Of a stretch of DNA of 64,000 bases, positions 6,730 through 15,686 are shown piece by piece. The translations under genes were made by a program, and so were the position numbers. Numbering within the stretch: position 1 is the stretch's first letter; every line of letters starts with the position of its first letter. The stretch spans positions 558,001 to 622,000 of the forward strand of contig CAVXXX010000001.1 of assembly GCA_963765935.1 (NCBI GenBank), written 5' to 3'. Source of the DNA: JAMXLG01 sp963765935 (lineage in GTDB: Bacteria; Vulcanimicrobiota; Vulcanimicrobiia; Vulcanimicrobiales; Vulcanimicrobiaceae). Under the pieces are notes generated by a model, which had not been told where the DNA came from, searched no databases, and saw nothing but the letters and a program-made list of their open reading frames with translations.

Positions 6730-8633
6730 CGATGTATCTCCTGACTGTGTTCGAGCACGCGTGAGACTGCCTCTGCGACCTGTTGCGCAGAGAGGCCAAA
6801 ACGCGCGCGTTGGCGGAGTGGCGAATCGTGTTGCACGAGCTCGTCGGCGATGCCGATGCGCTGCACGCGGACATTGCGTCCCCGATCCGACACGCTCTCT
6901 ACGACTGCCGAGCCGAAGCCGCCTGCGAGCGCGTGTTCCTCTAGCGTAAGAATCAGCTCGTGCTCGCCGGCGAGGGATTCGAGGAGCGCCGAATCGACCG
7001 GCTTGGCAAAGCGGGCGTTCACTACGGTGGGCAGAAGGTCTGAGCGCCCGAATTCGCCGCTGGCCAGCAGATCGTAGGCATCGAGCGCCACATCGAGCGT
7101 GTTTCCGAGCGCGAGAATTGCGACACCGGCTCCACGACGCAGCACTTCACCTTTGCCGTGGGCGATCGGCGCGAGCTCGTCGCGATGGCGGCCGCTCGTC
7201 GATCCGCGCGGGTAACGAATGGCAACCGGCCCGTCGAGCGCGAGTGCGTGCTCGAGCATCGGGAGCAGTTCGTCTTCGGAGCGCGGCGCCATAACCGTCA
7301 TGTTCGGAAGCGTCCGCAGATACGCGATGTCGTACAGGCCCATGTGCGTCGGTCCATCGTCGCCGACCAAACCCGCGCGGTCGAGGCAGAAGATCACCGG
7401 CAAATTCTGCACGCATACATCGTGAACGACTTGATCGTAGGCGCGCTGCAAGAACGTCGAGTAGATCGCGCACACCGGTTTCAATCCGTTCGTCGCGGCG
7501 CCGGCGGCCATACAGACTGCATGCGCTTCCGCAATACCGACGTCGAAGTATCGTTGCGGAAATTGCTTGGCAAACTTCGAGAGTTTCGTGCCGTCGGGCA
7601 TCGCGGCGGTGATGCCGATGACCTTGGGATTTCTCTCGGCAACGGTCATTAGCGCAGACGCGAACGCATCGGAAAACGTGGGGCGCGCGTCGGGCTTGAC
7701 TTCGATTTTGCCAGTATCGGCATCGAAGGCGCCCAAACCATGGAACGTGCGCGCATCGCGTTCCGCGGGCGCATACCCCTTGCCCTTCATCGTGCGAACG
7801 TGCAGCAACACCGGACCGTCGAGATGCTTCGCGGTTTCGAGCGCGTCGACCATCGTATCGAGATTGTGACCGTCGAGCGGGCCCATGTAGCGGAAGCCCA
7901 ACTCTTCGAAGATCACCGCCGCTTTTTCAGAGGGCGCAACGAAGCGGATCGCGCCCATTTCTGCCGATGCGAACGCTTTGCGCGCAGCGCCGCCGAACGG
8001 CATGTGATCGAAGACGTCCTTCGCTTTTTCACGAATGAATTGCCCGAACGGTTTTGCGCGCAGCACCGACAGGTACGATGCAACGGCGCCGACATTGGGC
8101 GCGATCGACATCTCGTTGTCGTTGAGAATCACGATGAAATTCGTGTTGAGTTGGCCGGCATTATTGAGCGCTTCGTACGCGAGGCCGCCGGTGAGCGCGC
8201 CGTCGCCGATGACCGCAACGACCGTTTCGTTGCGTCCCGCGAGATCGCGCGCAACTGCCATTCCGTAGGCGGCGGAAACCGACGTCGATGCGTGGCCCGC
8301 GCCGAACTGATCGTATTCGGACTCGCTGCGCATCGCGAAACCCGAAATGCCGCCGCCTTGCCGGAGCGTTCCGAAACGGTCGCGCCGCCCCGTGAGAATT
8401 TTATGAACGTACGCCTGATGGCTCACGTCCCACACGAGTTTGTCGACCGGGAGATTGAGCACCCGATGCAGCGCTATCGTCAATTCGACGACGCCGAGAT
8501 TCGGTGCGAGATGGCCGCCATTGCGCGAGCACGTGACGACGAGCAGATCGCGAATCTCGCGCGCCAGTACGTCGAGCTCGTCGCGACTTAGGGCCTTGAG
8601 ATCGGCCGGAGAGTTGACGCGTTCGATCACCAT
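6726..8633 (-). CDS. dxs: 1-deoxy-D-xylulose-5-phosphate synthase
   Basis: This thiamine-diphosphate enzyme condenses pyruvate and glyceraldehyde 3-phosphate in the first step of the MEP isoprenoid pathway. Visible signatures are the N-terminal NGGHLAPNLGVVELTIALH, the ThDP motif GDGALTGGLAYEALNNAG, and the transketolase-like central CLDRAGLVGDDGPTHMG. I start it at the ATG at 8633 (MVIERVNSPADLKAL), matching typical family N-termini and giving 635 residues. The frame is open to an ATG at 8702, but the extra 23 residues look non-conserved. It is the first gene of dxs-secG-oppD-oppF. Confidence 0.95.
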   Translation of the reverse strand: MVIERVNSPADLKALSRDELDVLAREIRDLLVVTCSRNGGHLAPNLGVVELTIALHRVLNLPVDKLVWDVSHQAYVHKILTGRRDRFGTLRQGGGISGFAMRSESEYDQFGAGHASTSVSAAYGMAVARDLAGRNETVVAVIGDGALTGGLAYEALNNAGQLNTNFIVILNDNEMSIAPNVGAVASYLSVLRAKPFGQFIREKAKDVFDHMPFGGAARKAFASAEMGAIRFVAPSEKAAVIFEELGFRYMGPLDGHNLDTMVDALETAKHLDGPVLLHVRTMKGKGYAPAERDARTFHGLGAFDADTGKIEVKPDARPTFSDAFASALMTVAERNPKVIGITAAMPDGTKLSKFAKQFPQRYFDVGIAEAHAVCMAAGAATNGLKPVCAIYSTFLQRAYDQVVHDVCVQNLPVIFCLDRAGLVGDDGPTHMGLYDIAYLRTLPNMTVMAPRSEDELLPMLEHALALDGPVAIRYPRGSTSGRHRDELAPIAHGKGEVLRRGAGVAILALGNTLDVALDAYDLLASGEFGRSDLLPTVVNARFAKPVDSALLESLAGEHELILTLEEHALAGGFGSAVVESVSDRGRNVRVQRIGIADELVQHDSPLRQRARFGLSAQQVAEAVSRVLEHSQEIHR

Positions 8634-8770
8634 GTTGACCAGCCGGGGTTCGGCTCGACGAGCGTGGCCTCCCCCGCGAGCGCTGCGGGTTGACGTAGGC
8701 ATCCGCTAGCAGGCTCACGGCAGGTATCGGCAAGGGAGGTTCACGTGAGGAGCCCTAACTAAGGCGGCCT

Positions 8771-9415
8771 ATGCACGATCCGTCGACCGAGATCGTTACC
8801 ATTAAGAATCGCCGGGCGTGGCGCGATTTAGCGCGGATCCTTTCGACGGTCTTCAATCCGTTTCTGACCTCGCTCGCGCTCTTCATTATATTGGCGCACG
8901 CCAGCGCTCGGGAAACGGTCGATTTCTGGTGGCTGCTCGTGCTCTCGACGTTCTTCACGTCGATCGGGCCGATGATGTATGTCTTCTGGCTCTACCTCAC
9001 CGACCGGATATCCGATCTCGACATGTCGGTGCGCCACGAGCGCGAAGCGGTCTTCGGCGCATTCGTCGTCTTCTATCTGCTTGGGACGATCGTGCTTTGG
9101 CTCACGCAGTCGCCTCGCTTGATGATCGCCTCGATGGCGGCGTATACCGTGTCGACGTTGGTCGTGCAGTACATCACGAGGTACTGGAAGATCAGCACGC
9201 ATGCGCTCGGGATTACCGCGCCGCTCGTCGTGTTGACCCTCCTCTACGGCAACGAGACGCTGCCGTTTTGGATTTTGATTCCGATGGTCGGATGGGCGCG
9301 CGTCTATCTCAAAGCGCACACGGTCATGCAGGTCATCGCCGGCGCGGCGCTCGCGCTCGGTTCAACCGTGCTGTTCTTCCATATTTTCCACGTGCGCGAA
9401 ATCGTGGCGTTATGA
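8771..9415 (+). CDS. PAP2-like polytopic membrane protein
   Basis: The 214-residue protein has about six membrane helices. Near the C-terminus, KISTHA (140-145) and WARVYLKAHTVMQVIAG (175-191) resemble motifs 2 and 3 of PAP2 lipid phosphatases, which act on phosphatidate-like or undecaprenyl pyrophosphate substrates. The match is incomplete: the usual Ser-Gly-His is Ser-Thr-His, the Asp of motif 3 is Gln187, and I cannot find motif 1 (K-x6-RP). It may be a divergent phosphatase or a catalytically altered relative. It is divergent from dxs and overlaps the next gene by 4 bp. Confidence 0.65.
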   Translation: MHDPSTEIVTIKNRRAWRDLARILSTVFNPFLTSLALFIILAHASARETVDFWWLLVLSTFFTSIGPMMYVFWLYLTDRISDLDMSVRHEREAVFGAFVVFYLLGTIVLWLTQSPRLMIASMAAYTVSTLVVQYITRYWKISTHALGITAPLVVLTLLYGNETLPFWILIPMVGWARVYLKAHTVMQVIAGAALALGSTVLFFHIFHVREIVAL

Positions 9416-10266
9416 TGCTCGCTGCAACGGCTCTTGCATGCAGTCTCTGTCTGTACGGACCGGACAATATGGCATTTGATTCGAAGGGCGTGATGTATCT
9501 AACCGATAGCGACGGCGCCCACCACTCGCGCATCTTGCGAATCAGTGACGACGGAACGGTTCTTTGGTCGTGGGATCAATTCGGCTACGTGAAAGGCGCG
9601 CGCAACGGGCCTGAAGGTATCGCCATCGACGGCGCGGGCACGGTGCTCGTTACCGACGGCGCGGCGTCGAAAGTGCTCGAGATTTTTCCGGGTGGAAAAA
9701 TCGTGCGCACGCTCGGGAACGGCGCCGTGCGCTTCGACGACCTCGGTCACGTTGCGATCGACGCCGCCGGCACCATTTACGTATCGGAAGCCGGCCCGAA
9801 TCGCATTTCGAAGTTCAGCGAGACGGGCTCGCTGTTGGCACAATGGCATCGGCCCAAAGGCAATAGCATCAATGCGTGGGGCGGGCCGGAAACAATTGCG
9901 ACGCAGCCGGACGGCAATCTGGTCGTTGAAGATTGGGCGAATCGGCGCATCGAGATTCTTTCGCCCGACGGCGCGACCGTTACCATATTTGGGAAAGCCG
10001 GTAGCGGTGACGGCGAATTTCTCAACTCGGCGGGACTCGGGGTTGACGCGCGAGGGAATATCTACGTTGCCGACGCCGGCCTTCATCGCGTGCAAAAATT
10101 CGATTCCACCGGCCGATTCATCGCCGTTATAGCCGACGAACGTATATTCGAAGCCGGCGGCCCGACTGCCATTGCAATCGACGCGAACGGAAACTTGTAC
10201 TCACCGGACGGTAAAAGCATCGTCAAGTACTCGCAAAAAGGCGAGGTTCTTGCGCGCTGGCGCTAG
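9412..10266 (+). CDS. NHL-repeat beta-propeller protein
   Basis: The 284-residue protein carries about five to six NHL-type repeats (for example PEGIAIDGAGTVLVTDG, GHVAIDAAGTIYVSEAG and LGVDARGNIYVADAG), which fold as a beta-propeller used for protein or ligand contacts. The ATG at 9412 overlaps the stop of the PAP2-like gene (ATGA). Upstream open frame to 8818 is the shadow of that gene. The N-terminus MMLAATALACSLC could be a short export signal, but it is weak. Function beyond a propeller scaffold is unknown. It converges on the MFS gene with a 4-bp overlap. Confidence 0.75.
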   Translation: MMLAATALACSLCLYGPDNMAFDSKGVMYLTDSDGAHHSRILRISDDGTVLWSWDQFGYVKGARNGPEGIAIDGAGTVLVTDGAASKVLEIFPGGKIVRTLGNGAVRFDDLGHVAIDAAGTIYVSEAGPNRISKFSETGSLLAQWHRPKGNSINAWGGPETIATQPDGNLVVEDWANRRIEILSPDGATVTIFGKAGSGDGEFLNSAGLGVDARGNIYVADAGLHRVQKFDSTGRFIAVIADERIFEAGGPTAIAIDANGNLYSPDGKSIVKYSQKGEVLARWR

Positions 10267-11465
10267 CGCGCGAAATTGTGCCGTGCTAGCCGGACACCGC
10301 GCAGCAATGCTGCGGCGGATGCAACGGCTGCGAGCACGCACAGCATACGCGCATTTGCTCCGACGATGGCGGCGCCCGCCGTTGGACCGACGATCATGGC
10401 GACACTGTTCACCGAATCGCTTATCCCCATGATGGCGCCGCGCTCTTCGTCCTTCGCGCGCTCGGACAGAAGCGTTGTTAGCGTCGGCTGCGCGATCGCC
10501 GCGCCGACCGCCCACAGCACCATCGCGGCAAGAAACATCCATTCACGCGCAACGAACGTCAGCGCCAGATAAGCGGCAACACTGACGGCGAGCCCGATTT
10601 GTAAGAGCATTTTCTCGGCGATTCGCTTAGAAAGCGGCGTGACCACGAAGAGAAGCGTGAGCCCGCCCGCAACAGCCGCTACCGCAAGCAAATACGAGGC
10701 TCGACTCTGTTCCATGCGAAGAACGTGATCGGCATATAATCCGAAATTTGCGAGATAACATACGATCGCAAAGATGAACAGGAATTGCCGCACGAGCACG
10801 CTGCGTACGCCGGCGCTCCATGCCGCTCGCAGCGTATGGACAACGCTGGTGCTTTTCTCAGGGTTCGTCCGGCTCGAAACGAAAAAACCGGTGAAGACGA
10901 GGTTGAGCGCCTCGAGTACGGCCGCGGCGAAGAATGGAAGCGCAATCCCGCCCTTCAGAAGCGCGCCCGACATCACGGGCCCAACGACGAATGCGATTCC
11001 GAAGACCGCTCCGTACAAGGCGTATGCGCGTTCGCGTTGCTCGTCATTCGTTACGTCGGCAATGTAGGATTCGACCGCCCCTAGACTTCCGCCGCCGCAA
11101 CCCGATATCACACGCGAGAGCAGCACCAGCGCGAGTGAATGCGAGAGCGCGAGCAACAAGTAGCCCCCGAGCGAGAGCACTTGCGCGGCCATGATGATGG
11201 TCTTGCGTCCGACGCGATCGCTCAGCTTCCCCCATACCGGCGCTGCGATCGTCGAGCACAACGCCGGAATGCTTAGGAGCGCGCCGCCGATTACGTCCGA
11301 TGCATGATACTGCCGCACGAGCTGCGGCAGTAACGGAATCATCAGCGTATAGCCAAGCGTGTCGACCAGCGTCGTCCCGTAGATCGGGATGAGGCTACGT
11401 GTCGAACCAGCCCGAAGGGACGACGTCGAGGTTGACGTTGATCTGCTTGACTTCGGTGTAGGCAT
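10263..11465 (-). CDS. Major facilitator superfamily transporter (drug/metabolite exporter type)
   Basis: The 400-residue protein has roughly twelve helices. The MFS loop 2-3 motif (GKLSDRVGRKTII) and the antiporter-type motif in helix 5 (YGAVFGIAFVVGPVMSG) suggest a TetA-like proton-coupled exporter. The start is uncertain: ATGs at 11489 and 11465 lie inside the preceding aldehyde dehydrogenase gene (71-95 bp overlap), and no ATG, GTG or TTG lies between there and the first helix. Its place as last gene of gabT-patA-aldh suggests export of a polyamine-related compound, but the substrate cannot be read. Confidence 0.8.
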   Translation of the reverse strand: MPTPKSSRSTSTSTSSLRAGSTRSLIPIYGTTLVDTLGYTLMIPLLPQLVRQYHASDVIGGALLSIPALCSTIAAPVWGKLSDRVGRKTIIMAAQVLSLGGYLLLALSHSLALVLLSRVISGCGGGSLGAVESYIADVTNDEQRERAYALYGAVFGIAFVVGPVMSGALLKGGIALPFFAAAVLEALNLVFTGFFVSSRTNPEKSTSVVHTLRAAWSAGVRSVLVRQFLFIFAIVCYLANFGLYADHVLRMEQSRASYLLAVAAVAGGLTLLFVVTPLSKRIAEKMLLQIGLAVSVAAYLALTFVAREWMFLAAMVLWAVGAAIAQPTLTTLLSERAKDEERGAIMGISDSVNSVAMIVGPTAGAAIVGANARMLCVLAAVASAAALLRGVRLARHNFAR

Positions 11466-12927
11466 CGTAGCCGTACGTTCCCAATTCACGGCCGATGCCC
11501 GACTGCTTGTACCCGCCCCACGGCGCTTCGTTGTAGGTGGGATGGTAGGTGTTGATCCACGTAATGCCCGCTCGCATTCTGCGGATCACTCGATGGGCTT
11601 TCGCGACATCCTGCGTGAATACGGCGCCCGCGAGTCCGTAGATCGTGTCGTTCGCAACGGCAATCGCATCTTCTTCATCTTTGAACCGTTGAACGACGAG
11701 CACCGGCCCGAAAATTTCTTCGCGCACGATCCGCATGTCACGGTTCGTGCCGTCGAAGATCGTCGGGGCGATGAAGTTTCCACCCGCGAGCGCGCCGCCG
11801 AGACGTTCACCGCCGCAGAGAAGGCGTGCGCCTTCGTCTTTGCCCGCTGCGAGATAGCTCTCGACACGCTCCATGTGCGTCCGGGAAATGACCGGACCCA
11901 TCTCCGTTTTCGGGTCGAAGCCGTTGCCGACGCGAATCTTTTTTGCGCGTTCCGTCAGGGCCGCGACGAATTTATCCGCGATCGACTCCTGGATGACCAA
12001 ACGGGAACCGGCGGAACACACCTGCCCCGCGTTCGCATATATCCCGAAGAGCGCGTAGTCGACGGCCGTGTCGAAATCCGCATCGGCAAAGACGACGTTC
12101 GGCGATTTTCCACCGAGTTCGAGGGTGACTTTCTTCAAGTTTCCGACGGCTGCACTCATGATTGAACGCCCCGTCTTCGTTCCGCCCGTAAAAGCGATCT
12201 TGTCGACGTCGTGACTCTCCGCAAGCTCCGCACCGACGACCGGACCTGCGCCGGTAACGATGTTCACGACGCCCGCGGGAAATTCAAGTTCTTCGAAAAT
12301 CGTCGCAAGACGCAGCGCGGAGAGCGGCGTCAATTCCGACGGTTTGAGAATGCACGTATTGCCCGCGGCGAGCGCCGGAGCGAGTTTCCATGCCGCCATC
12401 AGCAGCGGATAATTCCACGGAATGATTTGACCGCACACACCGATCGGTTCTCGAACGGTGAATGTTTGCGACGCCGCAGGCACGTCGAAGGTTTGACCGT
12501 GCGGTTTGGTTGCAAGGCCCGCATAGTAGCGGAAGCACGCGGCGGCGTCGGCCACGTCGTATTCCGTCTCGCGCAACGGCTTGCCGTTATTGAGCGTATC
12601 GATGTGCTGCAACTCGCGGCCGTACGCTTCGATCTTCTCCGCAACACGGAAGAGCAGCCGCGCGCGATCGAACGCCGTCATTGTCGACCACGGGCCGGAA
12701 TCGAAGGCAATGCGAGCCGATGCAATCGCGCGCTTGGCATCATCGCGCGTGCCTTCAGCGACGCTCGCAACCGGCGCGCCGGTCGCGGGATCGAGGAGCG
12801 TACGCGATCCGCCGTCGGACGCTTCGACCCATTTGCCGTCAAGATACATCAGCATCGTCGATCCCGATCGCGGAAGATTCTTCAAGAGCGATTGCGGGTC
12901 GGCGGCCGGCTTCGTCAGGGTCTCCAT
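11395..12927 (-). CDS. NAD(P)-dependent aldehyde dehydrogenase, likely 4-aminobutyraldehyde dehydrogenase
   Basis: The 510-residue protein is a classic ALDH: general-base glutamate in VTLELGGKSPNVVF, catalytic cysteine in NAGQVCSAGSR, and the C-terminal PWGGYKQSGIGRELG motif typical of betaine/aminoaldehyde dehydrogenases. Following patA after 2 bp, it most likely oxidises the 4-aminobutanal (1-pyrroline) made by PatA to GABA. Start: the ATG at 12927 follows GGGAG with 7-base spacing; the longer frame to 12996 is rejected because it would overlap patA. Confidence 0.9.
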   Translation of the reverse strand: METLTKPAADPQSLLKNLPRSGSTMLMYLDGKWVEASDGGSRTLLDPATGAPVASVAEGTRDDAKRAIASARIAFDSGPWSTMTAFDRARLLFRVAEKIEAYGRELQHIDTLNNGKPLRETEYDVADAAACFRYYAGLATKPHGQTFDVPAASQTFTVREPIGVCGQIIPWNYPLLMAAWKLAPALAAGNTCILKPSELTPLSALRLATIFEELEFPAGVVNIVTGAGPVVGAELAESHDVDKIAFTGGTKTGRSIMSAAVGNLKKVTLELGGKSPNVVFADADFDTAVDYALFGIYANAGQVCSAGSRLVIQESIADKFVAALTERAKKIRVGNGFDPKTEMGPVISRTHMERVESYLAAGKDEGARLLCGGERLGGALAGGNFIAPTIFDGTNRDMRIVREEIFGPVLVVQRFKDEEDAIAVANDTIYGLAGAVFTQDVAKAHRVIRRMRAGITWINTYHPTYNEAPWGGYKQSGIGRELGTYGYDAYTEVKQINVNLDVVPSGWFDT

Positions 12928-12929
12928 TG

Positions 12930-14309
12930 TTACACTCCCGTTGTGGTCTTGGTGTGTTCCGCCATGATGGCGAGTGATTCTGCTATCGAGCGGCAAACGT
13001 AATCCGCTTGCTCTTCGGCAATCGTTAGCGGCGGTTCAATGCGAACGACTTGTGCGTTCACGAGCGTTCCGGACACAAGAACCCCGCGGTCGAGTAAAAG
13101 TTTTCCGAGCTCGAACCCGGTACGATGATCGACGAACTCAATGGCGATCAACAATCCCTTTCCGCGCACGTCGACGACGAACTCGGGGAACTCTTCGGTA
13201 GCAGCGCGCAGACCACGCAGCATGCGCTCGCCTAACACTGCGGCACGTTCGGGAAGCCGGTCGGTCAAGAGCACGTTGATCGTTGCGAGTGCGGCTGCGC
13301 ACGCGAGCGGATTTCCGCCGAATGTCGTCGTGTGCAAAAACGGATTGTCGAAGAGCCTCGAAAAAATGTCCCGCGTGCCGACGACCGCGCCGGCCGGTAC
13401 GACGCCGCCGCCGAACGCCTTCGCCAGGCAGATGATATCGGGACGAACGCCGTAGTGCTCGAAGCAGAACATTTTTCCGGTGCGTCCCATGCCCGTTTGG
13501 ACTTCGTCGAGAATCATCAGTGCGCCGAATTCATCGCAGAGCGCGCGAACGCCGGGAAGATAATCGTCGTGCGGAACGTTTACGCCGCCTTCCCCTTGAA
13601 TCGGCTCCAACAGCACCGCACCGACGTCTTCACCGACCGTTTTCAATCGTTCCATTTTCCGGCGAAGCGCCGCGATGTCGTCGAACGGAAAGTGCTCGAT
13701 GTTCGGAAGAAGCGCTCCGAATGGACGGCGGAATTCACCTTTTGCGCTAACGGAGAGCGCGCCGAAGCTCTTGCCGTGAAAACCCTTCGTCGCAGCGATA
13801 ATCGTTTGTTTCGTTGAGTCGTACGCGCGCGCAAGTTTGAGCGCGGCCTCGATCGATTCGGTTCCGCTGTTCGTGAAGAACGCATACTCCAAACCGGGAG
13901 GCATCAGCATCGAGAGCGTTTTTGCGAGCATCGCGCGCAGCGGATCGAGCAGATCTTGGCTGTGCAGCGGCTGACGTCCGAGTTGGGCTCGTACGGCGGC
14001 AACGACTTTCGGATTGCGGTGCCCGACGTTGAAGATCCCGAATCCGCCGAGGCAATCGATATATTCTTTGCCCGCAACGTCGCGATAGCTATTTGGTCCG
14101 GCGTCGGACCACTCGACCGCGGCGGCGGCGTGCTCGACCGACGTTGCTTTCCGGTATTCGAGAAAGCCGGGATTGATGTGATCGCGGAAACTGTCGACGG
14201 TTTCCCGCGTGATCCACTGCGCATCCTCCGGTGTAATGGAGGTCGATTCGATGAGTTCTAAGACGTGGTTCGTATAGGCTACGACTTCTGCTTCTTTGCG
14301 TTCAAGAAT
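12930..14309 (-). CDS. patA: Putrescine-2-oxoglutarate aminotransferase PatA, apparent ATT start
   Basis: The product transfers the amino group of putrescine to 2-oxoglutarate, giving 4-aminobutanal. The match to E. coli PatA (YgjG) is strong from memory along the whole length, for example HINPGFLEYRK, DCLGGFGIFNVGHRNP, FHGKSFGALS, LDEVQTGMGRTGKMF, the PLP lysine in CLAKAFGGGV (Lys297), and FLHTTTFGGNPLACAAALAT. The first in-frame ATG (13931) would remove 126 conserved residues. Upstream of it the frame has no ATG, GTG, TTG or CTG start; its only well-placed initiator is ATT at 14309, 7 bases after TAAGGAG, which overlaps the gabT stop. This gives 459 residues, the E. coli length. Confidence 0.9.
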   Translation of the reverse strand: MLERKEAEVVAYTNHVLELIESTSITPEDAQWITRETVDSFRDHINPGFLEYRKATSVEHAAAAVEWSDAGPNSYRDVAGKEYIDCLGGFGIFNVGHRNPKVVAAVRAQLGRQPLHSQDLLDPLRAMLAKTLSMLMPPGLEYAFFTNSGTESIEAALKLARAYDSTKQTIIAATKGFHGKSFGALSVSAKGEFRRPFGALLPNIEHFPFDDIAALRRKMERLKTVGEDVGAVLLEPIQGEGGVNVPHDDYLPGVRALCDEFGALMILDEVQTGMGRTGKMFCFEHYGVRPDIICLAKAFGGGVVPAGAVVGTRDIFSRLFDNPFLHTTTFGGNPLACAAALATINVLLTDRLPERAAVLGERMLRGLRAATEEFPEFVVDVRGKGLLIAIEFVDHRTGFELGKLLLDRGVLVSGTLVNAQVVRIEPPLTIAEEQADYVCRSIAESLAIMAEHTKTTTGV

Positions 14310-14320
14310 TTTGTTACTCC

Positions 14321-15592
14321 TTATGAAAGGACGCTCTCCATTGCGTCGGTGATGCGGCCCAAGGCGTCATTCAGCGTTTCATCGTCGATCACGAGCGGCA
14401 CGAGCGTGCGAATAACGTTTCCTGCGCCGGCAGGCATTAATAATACTCCACGCTCGCGAGCTGCTTCGAGAATACGCGCAACGAGCTCGCCGGCGCTCTC
14501 GCGAAATTCAATACCAATCATCGCTCCGAGGCCGCGCACTTCGAATACCTGTGCGGGAAAACGCTCTTCGATTGCTTCCAGTGCAGCGCGAACGCGACGG
14601 CCGATCGTCTCGGCGCGCGAGAAGAACGCATCGTCCATAATCTCGAGCGTTGCAAGTGCTGCGGCGCACGCGACGGGATTTCCGGCATACGTTCCGCCGA
14701 GACCGCCGGGCGCAGGCGCATCCATAATTTCCGCTTTACCGATCACTGCCGCAAGCGGCATGCCGCCTGCGAGCGACTTCGCAGCCGTGATGATGTCCGC
14801 TTCGATCCCGGCGTGTTCGATTGCAAAGTGCCGTCCGGTCCGTCCGAACCCGCTTTGAATCTCGTCGCACACGAGTACGATCCCATGCTGCGTGCAGATC
14901 TTGCGTAAGGCGCGCAGAAAATCGACCGGGGCGGGAACGAAGCCGCCTTCGCCGAGCACCGGTTCGATGATGATGCAGGCGACGCGCTCGGGCGCAAGCG
15001 TGCTTTCAAATGTCTCGTTCAACGCCTCTAGCGCGCGTTCGGTGCTCCATCCGTGCGTCGCGTGCGGATACGGAACGTGGGCGATTTCACTGCAAAACGG
15101 CCCGAAATTCTGTTTGTACGGCGCGTTCTTTCCGGTCATCGAGAGTGCGAGCAACGTACGTCCGTGATAACCATGTTGAAATGCAATGACGCCCGGCCGT
15201 CCGGTATACGCGCGCGCAATCTTTACGGCGTTTTCCGTTGCTTCCGAACCGGTCGAGACCAACAACGTTTTCTTCGGCGTATCGCCCGGCGCAACGGCGT
15301 TCAGCTTCTCCGCGAGTTCGACGTATGGTTCGTATGACGTCACTTGAAAACACAAGTGCGTGAACCGTCCCGCCTGTTCCGTCATGCGCTCGACGATTAC
15401 GGAATTGGCGTGGCCCGCATTGAGCACGCCGATGCCACCGATGAAATCGATGTACTCGCGGCCGTCGGCGTCCCACAGGCGCGCGCCCTCGGCGCGAACG
15501 ATGGAGATCGGGTGAACGCAGCCCACGCCGCGCGGCACGCTCTCCGAGCGCCGGCGCGCGATTTGGGCCGACGCGGAGTCTACGGCCTGCAT
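14321..15592 (-). CDS. gabT: 4-aminobutyrate aminotransferase (GabT/PuuE type)
   Basis: The 423-residue PLP-dependent class III aminotransferase converts GABA to succinate semialdehyde. Seen are STGSEATENAVKIARAYT for phosphate binding, CDEIQSGFGRTG with Asp243, and the PLP lysine Lys272 in AAKSLAGGMPL. It is the first gene of gabT-patA-aldh-MFS and its stop codon forms part of the patA ribosome-binding site. The divergent pucR 95 bp away is its likely regulator. Confidence 0.92.
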   Translation of the reverse strand: MQAVDSASAQIARRRSESVPRGVGCVHPISIVRAEGARLWDADGREYIDFIGGIGVLNAGHANSVIVERMTEQAGRFTHLCFQVTSYEPYVELAEKLNAVAPGDTPKKTLLVSTGSEATENAVKIARAYTGRPGVIAFQHGYHGRTLLALSMTGKNAPYKQNFGPFCSEIAHVPYPHATHGWSTERALEALNETFESTLAPERVACIIIEPVLGEGGFVPAPVDFLRALRKICTQHGIVLVCDEIQSGFGRTGRHFAIEHAGIEADIITAAKSLAGGMPLAAVIGKAEIMDAPAPGGLGGTYAGNPVACAAALATLEIMDDAFFSRAETIGRRVRAALEAIEERFPAQVFEVRGLGAMIGIEFRESAGELVARILEAARERGVLLMPAGAGNVIRTLVPLVIDDETLNDALGRITDAMESVLS

Positions 15593-15686
15593 AGGCCTAG
15601 CCTACGGTACCGCCAGGCGGCGCCTCTACGTGCTGTCGAACCAATTTTTGCCCCATTCTTCGTGTCCGGGCACCAAGGAGCACCGT

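Noticed and set aside
8818..9411. Extended N-terminus of the NHL protein
   Set aside because: It overlaps the PAP2-like gene in another frame and has no membrane or NHL features; the ATG at 9412 fits the ATGA overlap.
11389..12165. Plus-strand frames of more than 200 codons opposite the aldehyde dehydrogenase
   Set aside because: They are typical GC-rich antisense shadows; the minus-strand frame carries all ALDH motifs.
12930..13931. PatA starting at the ATG at 13931
   Set aside because: It would delete 126 residues that match PatA closely, including the substrate-side N-terminal part.
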